Assembly (NCBI GenBank): GCA_945861095.1 | Contig: CAMATI010000011.1 | Location: 1-41,167, forward strand | Direction: 5' to 3' | DNA: 41,167 nucleotides | DNA from: Asaia bogorensis | Lineage (GTDB): Bacteria > Pseudomonadota > Alphaproteobacteria > Acetobacterales > Acetobacteraceae | In this document: one piece after another, positions 18,567 through 26,034 of the stretch | Layout: each line of letters begins with the position of its first letter | How positions within the stretch are numbered: position 1 is the stretch's first letter | Program-made: the position numbers and the translations under genes | Notes under the pieces: model-generated | What the model was told of the DNA's origin: nothing | The model's input: only the letters and a program-made list of their open reading frames with translations | Database searches by the model: none

Positions 18567-18979
18567 GCTTTTGTGGTCCCCTGTCGCCTCTTGGCTGCCG
18601 GTATCGCTCTCGTTTACGCGGCAACACCCAACCGTGCCTTATGCCGGCGCGGAATACCAGAGGGGGTGCCGCGCGATCTCAAAAAAAAAGCCGAGCGCTT
18701 GGGTGGGTTGTTTGGCGATTCGAGCGGAGCGGGGATCGGTATGACTGCTCCGATCGCCTCGGACGGTGGTTCGACCGTCACGCGGAGATCGCAAGCCGCG
18801 GTTAATAAATGCCGAAAGATTCAGCAAACGACACGATATCAACGGTTGCCTCATCACAGGCGTGATCAAGCAGAAAACCCATTTGCACCCGCCGGCACGA
18901 GTCTATAGAACGAATTAAGAACTCGTGGGCCGAACCCGTAAACAAGGCGGCCGGGAACGCCGCCCCAAAGCGGCTCGGG
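18567..18979. other. Intergenic leader of the peptide transporter operon
   Basis: This 413-base gap separates the fructose-6-phosphate aldolase-like gene and the transporter operon, both on the minus strand. It is less GC-rich near 18800-18925, where a promoter is most likely. A run of nine A (18681-18689, nine T on the transcribed strand) stands out in the operon leader. A 7-bp inverted repeat CACGAGT / ACTCGTG (18896-18902, 18921-18927) lies 50 bases past the aldolase stop and may be its terminator. I see no gene. Confidence 0.5.
18896..18927 (-). terminator. Weak hairpin downstream of the aldolase gene
   Basis: CACGAGT and ACTCGTG form a 7-bp stem with an 18-base AT-rich loop, 53 bases after the stop codon of the aldolase gene on the minus strand. 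There is no T-tract, so termination is only a possibility. Confidence 0.3.
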
Positions 18980-19633
18980 TCAGAGGATGGACTGACCCGT
19001 TTTCGCCCAATCGGCCAGGAACGCGGCCAGGCCCTTGTCGGTCAATGGATGCGGGAACAGGGACCGCAGCACGGCGGGCGGCAGGGTCGCGACATGCGCA
19101 CCCAGCTTGGCCGCCGCCACCACATGCTCCGGGTTGCGAACGGACGCGACCAGAACCTCGGTTTTGAAGGCATATTGGCGATAGATGGTCATGATATCGG
19201 CGATCAGACCCATTCCGTCCTCTCCGATATCGTCCAACCGGCCGACGAACGGGCTGACGAACGTCGCGCCTGCCTTGGCGGCCAACAGGGCCTGTGCCGC
19301 CGAGAAGCACAGGGTGACATTCACCATCGCCCCATCGTCGGTCAGGTGCCGGCATGCGCGCAGGCCATCCGGGGTCAGCGGCACTTTTACCGCCACATTG
19401 GTGGCGATCGCGCGCAGCACCTTGGCCTCCGCCATCATGCCTTCGAACGCGGTGGCGGTGACTTCGGCGCTGACCGGGCCCGGCACGGTCGCGCAAATTT
19501 CCGCAATGACATCAAGGAACTTCTTGCCGCTCTTGGCGACAAGGGAGGGGTTGGTCGTCACGCCGTCCAACAGCCCACTGGCGGCCAGCGCCTTAATTTC
19601 CGCGGTATCGGCGGTGTCGACGAAGAACTTCAT
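18980..19633 (-). CDS. Fructose-6-phosphate aldolase / small transaldolase family
   Basis: A 217-residue cytoplasmic class I aldolase of the short transaldolase group. These proteins act either as transaldolase (pentose phosphate pathway) or as fructose-6-phosphate aldolase. The start [13 protein letters not shown] and GVTTNPSL near residue 24 are the family hallmarks. The Schiff-base Lys is K83 in [38 protein letters not shown] is the second conserved block. Sequence alone does not decide between the two activities. It is divergent from priA. Confidence 0.93.
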   Translation of the reverse strand: MKFFVDTADTAEIKALAASGLLDGVTTNPSLVAKSGKKFLDVIAEICATVPGPVSAEVTATAFEGMMAEAKVLRAIATNVAVKVPLTPDGLRACRHLTDDGAMVNVTLCFSAAQALLAAKAGATFVSPFVGRLDDIGEDGMGLIADIMTIYRQYAFKTEVLVASVRNPEHVVAAAKLGAHVATLPPAVLRSLFPHPLTDKGLAAFLADWAKTGQSIL

Positions 19634-19730
19634 GCGATCGCTCCGGTTTCAGGATACGTCATGGACCCAATCGGGATTGGGCGGGTTATACAGGATGTTG
19701 GGCGCGGACCAAGAGAGAGAGGGCTAGGAC

Positions 19731-21992
19731 GTGGCGTCACTGTTCGACCTCCATCCACCCGCCGATCCGTCCGGGGAACCCTCTGGCGCTCCCTCTGGCG
19801 CCGTATTGGAACCGACCACCGCCCGGGGGCCACGTCGCGTATCGGTAATGCTGCCCTATCCGTTCCCCGGCCCCTTCGATTACGGGGTACCGTCCGACCT
19901 GGATCCCGCGCCGGGGGACGTGGTGCTGGTCCCGCTGAACGGGCGGGAGCAGATGGGCGTGGTCTGGGACACTCAACCCGACCCCAATCTGCCCGCCCGC
20001 AAGCTGAAATCGGTGCTTGCCATCGTCGATACCCCGCCGATGCGGGAGAATTTGCGGCGGTTCGTCGACTGGATCGCCGCGTACACCCTGTCGCCTCCGG
20101 GCGAAGTGATGGCCATGGCCTTGCGGGTCGCGCGCCAGCCCGTTGGCCCGACCAACGGTTGGCGGCGCATGGTCCCAATGCCCGATGGGGTCCGCATGAC
20201 CCCGGCGCGCCAGGCCGTTCTGGACGTGCTGGCCCGCGCCGAACCGCGCGGTTCGGCGGAACTGGCGCGGATGGCGGAGGTCAGCGGCGCCGTGGTGCGC
20301 GGCATGGCCGAACTCGGGATGTTGGTGATGGAGGCGATCCCGGCCGACCTGCCCTTTGTGCCGCCCGACCCGGATTATCCCGGCCCAACCCTGTCGGCGG
20401 ACCAGGACACCGCCGCGCTTGCCCTGCGCCAGGCGGTCGCGGCCAAGGCGTTTCAGGTCCAACTGCTGGAAGGCGTCACCGGGTCCGGCAAGACCGAGGT
20501 CTATCTGGAAGCCGTCGCCGAATGCCTGCGCCAGAACCGCCAGGCGTTGATCTTACTGCCGGAAATCGCTCTCTCGGCACAATTCCTGGCGCGGTTTGAA
20601 CGGCGCTTCGGGGTGGCGCCGGCCGTCTGGCATTCCCACCTGACATCCCGGGTGCGGCGGATCACCTGGCGCGCGGTGGAGGACGGCCAGGCCCCGGTGG
20701 TCGTTGGGGCACGTTCGGCGCTGTTCCTGCCATTCCCCGATCTGGGCCTGATCGTGGTGGATGAGGAGCACGAAACCGCGTTCAAGCAAGAAGACGGCGT
20801 CGTCTACCACGCACGCGACATGGCGGTGGTGCGGGCACGCCTGTCCGCGGCGCCAGCGGTGCTGGTCTCGGCCACACCCAGCCTGGAGACGGTGGCGAAT
20901 GTGGAGGCCGGCCGCTACAGCCGGCTGCATCTGCCGAACCGGCATGGCGGCGCGTCGCTACCGCATATCGAGGCGTTGGACCTGCGCGAAACCCCACCGG
21001 ATCGGGGCCGGTTCCTGGCGCCTCCCTTAATCGCGGCGATGCGGGAAACCTTGGCGCGGGGGGAGCAAGCGATGCTGTTCCTCAATCGCCGCGGTTATGC
21101 GCCGCTGACCCTTTGCCGCCATTGCGGCCATCGGATGCAATGCCCGAACTGCACGGCCTGGCTGGTGGAGCATCGCACCCGGTCCGAATTGCAGTGCCAT
21201 CATTGTGGCCACACGACACCGATCCCGCCGGATTGCCCAAGTTGCGGCAAGGCCAACGCGCTGGTTCCAATCGGCCCTGGGGTGGAACGGATCACCGAGG
21301 AAGTCGCGGTGCTTTTCCCCGACGCCCGCCGCCTGGTGATGGCGAGCGACACGCTACCGGGGCCTCAGGCGGCAGCGGAGGCGGAACGGGCGATCCAGAA
21401 CCGGGAGATCGACCTGATCATCGGCACCCAGATCGTCGCCAAGGGCTGGCATTTTCCGCATTTGACGCTGGTTGGGGTGGTGGATGCCGATCTCGGCCTG
21501 GCCGGGGGCGATCTGCGCGCGGGCGAACGGACGGTGCAGTTGCTGCATCAGGTGGCAGGCCGAGCGGGGAGGGCGGAAGCGCCGGGGCGGGTGATTTTGC
21601 AGACGTTCAGTCCGGAACATCCGGTCATGCAGGCTCTGGTGGCCGGCGATCTGGAAACCTTCATGGCGTGCGAGGCCGCCCAACGGCGCCCGGGGAATTG
21701 GCCGCCTTATGGGCGGCTGGCGGCGCTGATCGTCAGTGCGGATTCAGCCCAGGTGGCGGACGAGCTGGCCCGTGATCTGGGGCGGGCGGCGCCTCAGGTG
21801 GAGGGGGTGCAGGTGCTGGGGCCGGCGCCGGCGCCGCTGATGATTCTGAGGGGGCGGCATCGGCGGCGGTTGCTGCTGAAAACGCGGCGGGATACGCCGG
21901 TGCAGCCGTTGCTGCGGGCGTGGTTGGAGAAGGTGAAGGTGCCGCGGGGCGGGCGGGTGGATGTGGATGTGGACCCGGTGTCTTTTTTGTGA
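19731..21992 (+). CDS. priA: Primosomal protein N' (replication restart helicase PriA)
   Basis: A 753-residue DNA helicase that reloads the replisome at stalled forks. The N-terminal 3'-DNA-binding domain starts at VSVMLPYPFPGPFDYGVP. Walker A GVTGSGKTEVYLEA is near residue 248 and the DEEH box (VVDEEHETAFKQED) near residue 343. The zinc-binding insertion between the helicase lobes has eight Cys (CRHCGHRMQCPNC and CHHCGH..CPSC) at about residues 462-508. Helicase motif V/VI includes GTQIVAKGWHFP and HQVAGRAGRAE. The start is GTG at 19731, preceded by AGGA. The first 35 residues are a low-complexity Pro/Ser extension. Confidence 0.96.
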   Translation: MASLFDLHPPADPSGEPSGAPSGAVLEPTTARGPRRVSVMLPYPFPGPFDYGVPSDLDPAPGDVVLVPLNGREQMGVVWDTQPDPNLPARKLKSVLAIVDTPPMRENLRRFVDWIAAYTLSPPGEVMAMALRVARQPVGPTNGWRRMVPMPDGVRMTPARQAVLDVLARAEPRGSAELARMAEVSGAVVRGMAELGMLVMEAIPADLPFVPPDPDYPGPTLSADQDTAALALRQAVAAKAFQVQLLEGVTGSGKTEVYLEAVAECLRQNRQALILLPEIALSAQFLARFERRFGVAPAVWHSHLTSRVRRITWRAVEDGQAPVVVGARSALFLPFPDLGLIVVDEEHETAFKQEDGVVYHARDMAVVRARLSAAPAVLVSATPSLETVANVEAGRYSRLHLPNRHGGASLPHIEALDLRETPPDRGRFLAPPLIAAMRETLARGEQAMLFLNRRGYAPLTLCRHCGHRMQCPNCTAWLVEHRTRSELQCHHCGHTTPIPPDCPSCGKANALVPIGPGVERITEEVAVLFPDARRLVMASDTLPGPQAAAEAERAIQNREIDLIIGTQIVAKGWHFPHLTLVGVVDADLGLAGGDLRAGERTVQLLHQVAGRAGRAEAPGRVILQTFSPEHPVMQALVAGDLETFMACEAAQRRPGNWPPYGRLAALIVSADSAQVADELARDLGRAAPQVEGVQVLGPAPAPLMILRGRHRRRLLLKTRRDTPVQPLLRAWLEKVKVPRGGRVDVDVDPVSFL

Positions 21993-22088
21993 GGGGGCCG
22001 GGGACTGGGGGTCCGACCCGAGAGAAATGATCGCCGGCCTGGGCATTCTCGCGACCCGGCGGGGCCGATGCGGCCGCCGACAGGACTG

Positions 22089-22484
22089 CTATGCCGCTTT
22101 GGGCTTCCGTGGTCTGCCGCCCAGGCGACCATTGGCCCGAGACGCGCCCGCCCGGACGACGGCGCGCTTCATGATCGTGGAGCCGAGTTGATCCTCCAGC
22201 AGGGCGGGAATGGATAGGTCGGCGTCAAGAGCGGGGACATGCAGCCCATATCCGCCGCCCTCGATCACGATCTTGCGGAGATCCCGAGTTGTGGCCCGTT
22301 CCAGACCGGGGAGCACGGACAGTGGGAACCCAACCACGGCTCCATTGTTCAGATCAATGACCACACGCCCCGTTCGGCTGTCGTAGCGAGCGGACACGGC
22401 GAGGAGCTGGCGTTTTATCCGCTCCGCCGTCCGCCGCGTGAGCGCGTCGAATTCTTGTGAGGAGGGGATTTGGAACTCAGCCAT
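22089..22484 (-). CDS. DUF2442-family protein
   Basis: A 131-residue protein whose central part (GRVVIDLNNGAVVGFPLSVL, then GGGYGLHVPALDADLSIPALL) fits DUF2442, small proteins often encoded beside DUF4160 partners. Here the C-terminus is a basic tail (ANGRLGGRPRKPKAA) that could bind nucleic acid. The gene overlaps the end of the DUF4160 gene by eight bases, so the two are made together. A toxin-antitoxin role is an inference from gene pairing, not shown by any catalytic motif. Confidence 0.8.
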   Translation of the reverse strand: MAEFQIPSSQEFDALTRRTAERIKRQLLAVSARYDSRTGRVVIDLNNGAVVGFPLSVLPGLERATTRDLRKIVIEGGGYGLHVPALDADLSIPALLEDQLGSTIMKRAVVRAGASRANGRLGGRPRKPKAA

Positions 22485-22728
22485 GAAGCGCGCTCCATTT
22501 CATGCAAGTTTCGGGAAGTCGGACCGCTACGGCCACGCCTATCTCGGCAATCTCCGTGCCCCGAAACCCGATCTGCTCGGCCAGGGTGACCGGGCCATCC
22601 GGGCAGTTCAACACGAATCTGGCACGTGCGCCGTCGCGTCTGACGGCGTGAACATGGGGTGGCGGGTGATCGTTGGGATAGATCAGGACGCGGATGTTGC
22701 GGATGGTCAGAACCGTGGGCGCGAACAA
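22477..22728 (-). CDS. DUF4160-family protein
   Basis: An 83-residue protein with the DUF4160 signature: an N-terminal TVLTIRNIRVLIYPNDHPPPHVHAV, where PPHVHA is the family core, and a C-terminal part ending WSALHG. The predicted start is TTG at 22728, because no ATG or GTG occurs between the preceding stop and the conserved region. The two His of the core may bind metal or RNA; no function is established. It is the first gene of the pair with the DUF2442 gene. An inverted repeat lies 11 bases upstream. Confidence 0.8.
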   Translation of the reverse strand: MFAPTVLTIRNIRVLIYPNDHPPPHVHAVRRDGARARFVLNCPDGPVTLAEQIGFRGTEIAEIGVAVAVRLPETCMKWSALHG

Positions 22729-22738
22729 TCGTATTGGA

Positions 22739-22760
22739 AACCTAAATATGAATCTAGGTT
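22739..22760. promoter_or_regulatory. Inverted repeat upstream of the DUF4160/DUF2442 pair (possible operator)
   Basis: AACCTA (22739-22744) and TAGGTT (22755-22760) are perfect reverse complements separated by ten AT-rich bases, 11 bases before the TTG start. The position and the low GC content in a GC-rich background fit an autoregulatory operator-promoter. Confidence 0.4.
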
Positions 22761-23082
22761 ATATCGAACCGAAACTTCGGCTGGGCTTGCACGATGTTCG
22801 CGCCTCAAGGCTTTGCCTGGCGGGCGGGCCGACATCGCAAGATGCTAATGTCCCTGTGTGACAGACGGGTCCAGCTTAACCACTTGATCTGGAGTCCCAT
22901 GCGCCGACGAGATGTTGAGTCGGTCGCGCGTCCCGACAGTCGACCGTGATCGCGGTCCATCTTTCCGCCCGTCGCACCGGTCGCCCGATGCACTGTCGAT
23001 CCGATCCCCTGTTCCGGCCGTCGTGGCCAGCGGCCCCGAGCCGGGGTTTGTTGGTATGCTCATAGCCCCCGAGGCTCACGCT

Positions 23083-23099
23083 GCGGCAAAGCCTGCCGC
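23083..23099 (-). terminator. Hairpin downstream of yoeB
   Basis: GCGGCA (23083-23088) pairs with TGCCGC (23094-23099) over a five-base loop, 33 bases after the yoeB stop. It may end the yefM-yoeB transcript; no T-tract follows. Confidence 0.35.
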
Positions 23100-23131
23100 T
23101 GAGGGAGCCCAAGCCAGGGACGGTGCGCCGG

Positions 23132-23398
23132 TCAGTAATGGTATCGGCATTGGATGATCGTGACGTTTTGGCCGTCACCTTTACCGTCGACCACGTACAC
23201 AAGACGATGCTCACCCGAAATCCGGCGCGACCAGCAGCCTTTAAGCTGGCCTTTCAGCGGTTCCGGCTTGCCGATCCCCTTAAAGGGAGTCCGGCGTGTG
23301 TTCTCGATCAGATCGTTGATTCGCGCGTGAAGGTCAGGATCGCAGGTAGACCAGTAGAGATAGTCTTCCCAGCCGTGGTCCGTAAAATGGACCCTCAA
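23132..23398 (-). CDS. yoeB: Txe/YoeB-family toxin (ribosome-dependent mRNA interferase)
   Basis: An 88-residue RelE-fold toxin that cleaves mRNA in the ribosomal A site. It follows E. coli YoeB closely: WEDYLYWSTCD, INDLIENTRRTPFKGIGKPE, PLKGQLKGCWSRRISGEHRL and the C-terminal CRYHY. The catalytic Glu (in GKPEPLK), Arg (in SRRI) and the terminal His-Tyr are all present, so it should be active. A four-base loop extension (DGKGDGQN) occurs before the last strand. The start overlaps the antitoxin stop by four bases. Confidence 0.95.
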   Translation of the reverse strand: MRVHFTDHGWEDYLYWSTCDPDLHARINDLIENTRRTPFKGIGKPEPLKGQLKGCWSRRISGEHRLVYVVDGKGDGQNVTIIQCRYHY

Positions 23399-23673
23399 GC
23401 CGTTGCGTCGGTGTTTGCCGGAGCCAACAGTTCCCGTTCTCGGGCGCCATCGGCCTGTATTTGCCGGAGGGAGGACATGAGGCGGCTGGCGTTCTTCGGG
23501 CTGCTGAGCAGGTGCACGGTTTCCTGCCAGCCGGCGAACTCTTCCTCGGACAGGACCACCAAATTGCCCTTGCCGCCCTGACGGGTGACGAACAGCGGTT
23601 CCCGATCGTCGCTCACTCGGTCGAAGTGGCTCGCCATGTTTTGACGCAGTTCGGTGAAGGAAACATGGGCCAT
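23395..23673 (-). CDS. yefM: YefM/Phd-family antitoxin
   Basis: A 92-residue antitoxin. The N-terminal DNA-binding half is MAHVSFTELRQNMASHFDRV with PLFVTRQGGKGNLVVLSEEEF; the C-terminal half (ETVHLLSSPKNASRLMSSLRQI) is the toxin-wrapping segment. The open frame continues 31 codons upstream, but homologues start at MAHVSF and a TGTAC/GTACA operator lies in that extension, so 23673 is preferred. AAGG lies about ten bases before the ATG. It is encoded before the toxin, as usual. Confidence 0.93.
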   Translation of the reverse strand: MAHVSFTELRQNMASHFDRVSDDREPLFVTRQGGKGNLVVLSEEEFAGWQETVHLLSSPKNASRLMSSLRQIQADGARERELLAPANTDATA

Positions 23674-23704
23674 TTCGGGAGCCTTGGAAAACTGGTGGGG
23701 ATTA

Positions 23705-23722
23705 TGTACGGCTATAGGTACA
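23705..23722. promoter_or_regulatory. Probable YefM operator
   Basis: TGTAC (23705-23709) and GTACA (23718-23722) form an inverted repeat with an 8-base centre, 32 bases upstream of yefM. The E. coli YefM-YoeB complex binds palindromes with TGTACA cores, so the match in both motif and place supports autoregulation. Confidence 0.55.
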
Positions 23723-23900
23723 GAGGCAAGAACTTTCCTCCACCGAGCCTCGACCGCCAGCGCCATCGGCGCAGTCTATTGGGACACCCCAAAGAAGGCG
23801 GAATTTCCAGCCAGTTCCCATCTCCCCCTTCGCGTGCCACTTTGAACACACCGGGCGTTAAGGCCGGAGACCGGCCTCTGCCCCACCCCGCATACGCCCC

Positions 23901-24638
23901 CTACCGCGCCCGGAACTTCGGCTTCCGCTTCTCCTTGTAGGCCTGGATGCCTTCCTGCATGTCTTCCGACTGCCGCACCCGAGCGATGATCTGGCTGACG
24001 CCGACCATCCGCTCGATCGGGCCGACCGGCATGACCTGGGCGACCAACTGCTTCAGCGCCCCGATCACCAACGGGGCGGATTCCAGCAACTGATCGGCCA
24101 TTTCCAACGCGGCGGCCTCATGCTGGCCGTTCGGCACGACCTTGTTGACGAATCCCACGTCATAGGCCCGCTGCGCCGGCACTTTGGATCCCAACAGCAT
24201 GATTTCCATGGCCAGTTTGTGCGGCATGCGCGCCACCAGGCTGCTGATGCCGCCGGCGGTGGTGCCGAGCTTGGCCTCGGGATAGTAGAAGGTGGTGCTT
24301 TCGGTGCAGACCATCAGGTCGCACATCATCACCATCACGATCGCCCCGCCGATCACCCAACCCGATGTCGCGGCGATGATCGGCTTGTCGGTGTTGAACC
24401 CGATGGTCGGAATGGACCGCCACAATTCCGGCAGGTCGTTGACATCGGCGCCGGCGGAAAACGACCGATCCCCAACCGCGCTCAGGATCGCGACCCGCTT
24501 GGTGTCATCAAGGTCGAATTCCTTGAACGCGCGCTGCATTTCGACCGCGACGTCCTGGTTGATGGCGTTCAGGCGTTCCGGCCGGTTGATACGGATGATG
24601 GAAACCGCGCCACGGTCTTCGACGGTCACTGCGCTCAT
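23901..24638 (-). CDS. Enoyl-CoA hydratase/isomerase-family protein
   Basis: A 245-residue crotonase-fold protein. The oxyanion-hole segments are DRSFSAGADVNDL near residue 57 and SGWVIGGAI near residue 92. Compared with rat enoyl-CoA hydratase, the second catalytic Glu is kept (E121 in YYPEAKLGT), while the first is replaced by Val (V101 in GGAIVMVMMCD). With one Glu missing, classical hydration is doubtful; isomerase or another crotonase reaction is possible. It starts 33 bases after the PTPS-like gene stop on the same strand and may be co-transcribed. Confidence 0.87.
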   Translation of the reverse strand: MSAVTVEDRGAVSIIRINRPERLNAINQDVAVEMQRAFKEFDLDDTKRVAILSAVGDRSFSAGADVNDLPELWRSIPTIGFNTDKPIIAATSGWVIGGAIVMVMMCDLMVCTESTTFYYPEAKLGTTAGGISSLVARMPHKLAMEIMLLGSKVPAQRAYDVGFVNKVVPNGQHEAAALEMADQLLESAPLVIGALKQLVAQVMPVGPIERMVGVSQIIARVRQSEDMQEGIQAYKEKRKPKFRAR

Positions 24639-24671
24639 GGATGGGTTCTCCCTGGATCAGACATCGGCGGC

Positions 24672-25070
24672 TTAAACATCGGCCTCATAGGCGGCCCAGG
24701 CGTTCGGGCTTTCGCGGATGACGATCTTCAGGCCGGTCACCAGACGCCCGCCGTCCCCCAACCGTCCGTCCTTGGCGGCGCTGGCGAGCAGGCCGTGCAG
24801 GTGGAAGGCAACATATTCCGTGGTGGTGTTGATCCCCTTGAACAGCGGATTGTCGTCCAGATTGGAATAATCCACCGTGTCCAGCGCCTTGCGCAACTCC
24901 ACCTTGGCCAGGCCGATATCGACCAGCAGTTGCAGATGATCCAGCTTCGGCGCGCGGAACTCCGCCTCCACCGCGAAGGTGGCACCGTGCAGTCGCTGGG
25001 CGGGGCCGAATTCCGCACCTTGGAAACTATGCGCGATCATGATGTGGTCGCAGACGGTCAGGCTGAACAT
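24672..25070 (-). CDS. 6-pyruvoyltetrahydropterin synthase / QueD homologue with altered active site
   Basis: A 132-residue protein of the PTPS/QueD T-fold. IMIAHSF (H14) and QRLHGATFAVEAEF (H28) match the zinc-binding blocks, VDIGLAKVELRKALDTVDYSNLDD matches the central block, NTTTEYVA the NPTSE block, and the pterin-anchoring Glu is E120 (IRESPNAW). Compared with E. coli QueD, the catalytic Cys before LHG is absent, the third zinc His (HGH) is Ala30, and the His of the catalytic Asp-His pair is missing (DY instead of DH). Known PTPS or QueD chemistry is therefore unlikely. It begins directly next to the dehydrogenase stop codon. Confidence 0.82.
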   Translation of the reverse strand: MFSLTVCDHIMIAHSFQGAEFGPAQRLHGATFAVEAEFRAPKLDHLQLLVDIGLAKVELRKALDTVDYSNLDDNPLFKGINTTTEYVAFHLHGLLASAAKDGRLGDGGRLVTGLKIVIRESPNAWAAYEADV

Positions 25071-26024
25071 TCACTCATCCCCATACGTGATCACATGGCA
25101 CAGGCCGCCGGGAGCCAGTATGCCGGGCATCGCCCGCGGCAGGTCCTCGAAGCGGGTTGGGCCTTCCAGCAGTGCGTCATAGGCGGGATCGGCCAGCAGT
25201 TGAAGGGCGATTGCCAGGCGCTCCCCGTAACCGCGTCGCCCCCGCATGGCGGGCGCGATGGCGCCCACCTGGGACGCGACGATGCGCAGCCGCCGAGCGT
25301 GGAAGGCCTCCCCCAGCGGGATGGCGGGCGCGCGGTCGCCGAACCAGCTTGCCTCGACGATCCGTCCCTCGAACGCGGCGAGGGAAAGCGCCAGCGACAG
25401 CCCCGCCTCGGTGGCCGAGGCATGCACCACCAACTCCTGCTCCGCCGGCGCGTCCTCGGGCACCGCGAAGGCACAGCCGAACCATTCGGCCAGGGTCCGG
25501 CGCGACCGGTCGATATCCACGACCGTCACCTGGGCCGCGGGAATGCGCGCCAGCAAGGACGCCGTCAGCAGGCCGACCACCCCGGCGCCGATCACCATGA
25601 CCCGCTCCCCGACCAGCGGAGCGGCGTCCCACAGGATATTGACGGCGGTTTCCAGATTGGCGGCGAGCACCGCGCGTCGGGTCGGGACCCGGTCCGGAAT
25701 GGGCACGCAGGCGGTGGCATCGGCCAGAAAGACATCCTGATGAGGATGCAGCACGAACACGCGCCGCCCATCCGGGGTGCGCGCGACGGTGCTGTAGCCA
25801 TACTTGACCGGGAACGGAAACACGCCTGCCATCATCGGCGCGCGCATCGTCGCGAACTGGCTTTCCGGCACCCTTCCGGCAAATACCAGGGATTCGGTGC
25901 CACGTGACACGCCGCTGGCCAGGGTGCGCAGCAGCATCCGGTCGCCCGCCGGTGGCTCCAGCCGTTCCGTCCGGATTTCCCCGACATTTGGCGCGACCGT
26001 CCAGAAGGCCCGAGCCTGGGTCAT
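25071..26024 (-). CDS. Medium-chain dehydrogenase/reductase, without zinc ligands
   Basis: A 317-residue MDR-superfamily oxidoreductase. The catalytic domain shows LASGVSRGTESLVFAGRVPE (residues 35-54) where zinc alcohol dehydrogenases have GxCGxD; the zinc Cys is missing, and so is the four-Cys structural zinc loop. FPVKYGYSTVA replaces the usual PHxxGHE. The Rossmann fold GAGVVGLL (residues 146-153), followed by VDIDRSRR, suggests NAD(H). It starts ten bases after the RibD-like gene stop and ends exactly where the PTPS-like gene begins, so the three form one tightly coupled unit. The substrate is unknown. Confidence 0.83.
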   Translation of the reverse strand: MTQARAFWTVAPNVGEIRTERLEPPAGDRMLLRTLASGVSRGTESLVFAGRVPESQFATMRAPMMAGVFPFPVKYGYSTVARTPDGRRVFVLHPHQDVFLADATACVPIPDRVPTRRAVLAANLETAVNILWDAAPLVGERVMVIGAGVVGLLTASLLARIPAAQVTVVDIDRSRRTLAEWFGCAFAVPEDAPAEQELVVHASATEAGLSLALSLAAFEGRIVEASWFGDRAPAIPLGEAFHARRLRIVASQVGAIAPAMRGRRGYGERLAIALQLLADPAYDALLEGPTRFEDLPRAMPGILAPGGLCHVITYGDE

Positions 26025-26034
26025 CCGGCCAGCC

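Larger units (their letters stand above)
22729..23131. other. Gene-free stretch between two toxin-antitoxin-like pairs
   Basis: This 403-base gap holds the likely operator of the DUF4160/DUF2442 pair at its left end (22739-22760) and a hairpin after the yoeB stop at its right end (23083-23099). The middle has short open frames on both strands with low-complexity Pro/Arg/Ser composition and no ribosome binding sites. I see no gene. Confidence 0.55.

Noticed and set aside
16929..18908. 659-codon plus-strand open frame opposite the peptide-binding protein
   Set aside because: Shadow frame; the minus strand carries a complete family-5 binding protein with a Tat signal.
24120..25907. 595-codon plus-strand open frame
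   Set aside because: It lies antisense to four well-supported genes and has the low-complexity composition of a reverse-strand shadow.
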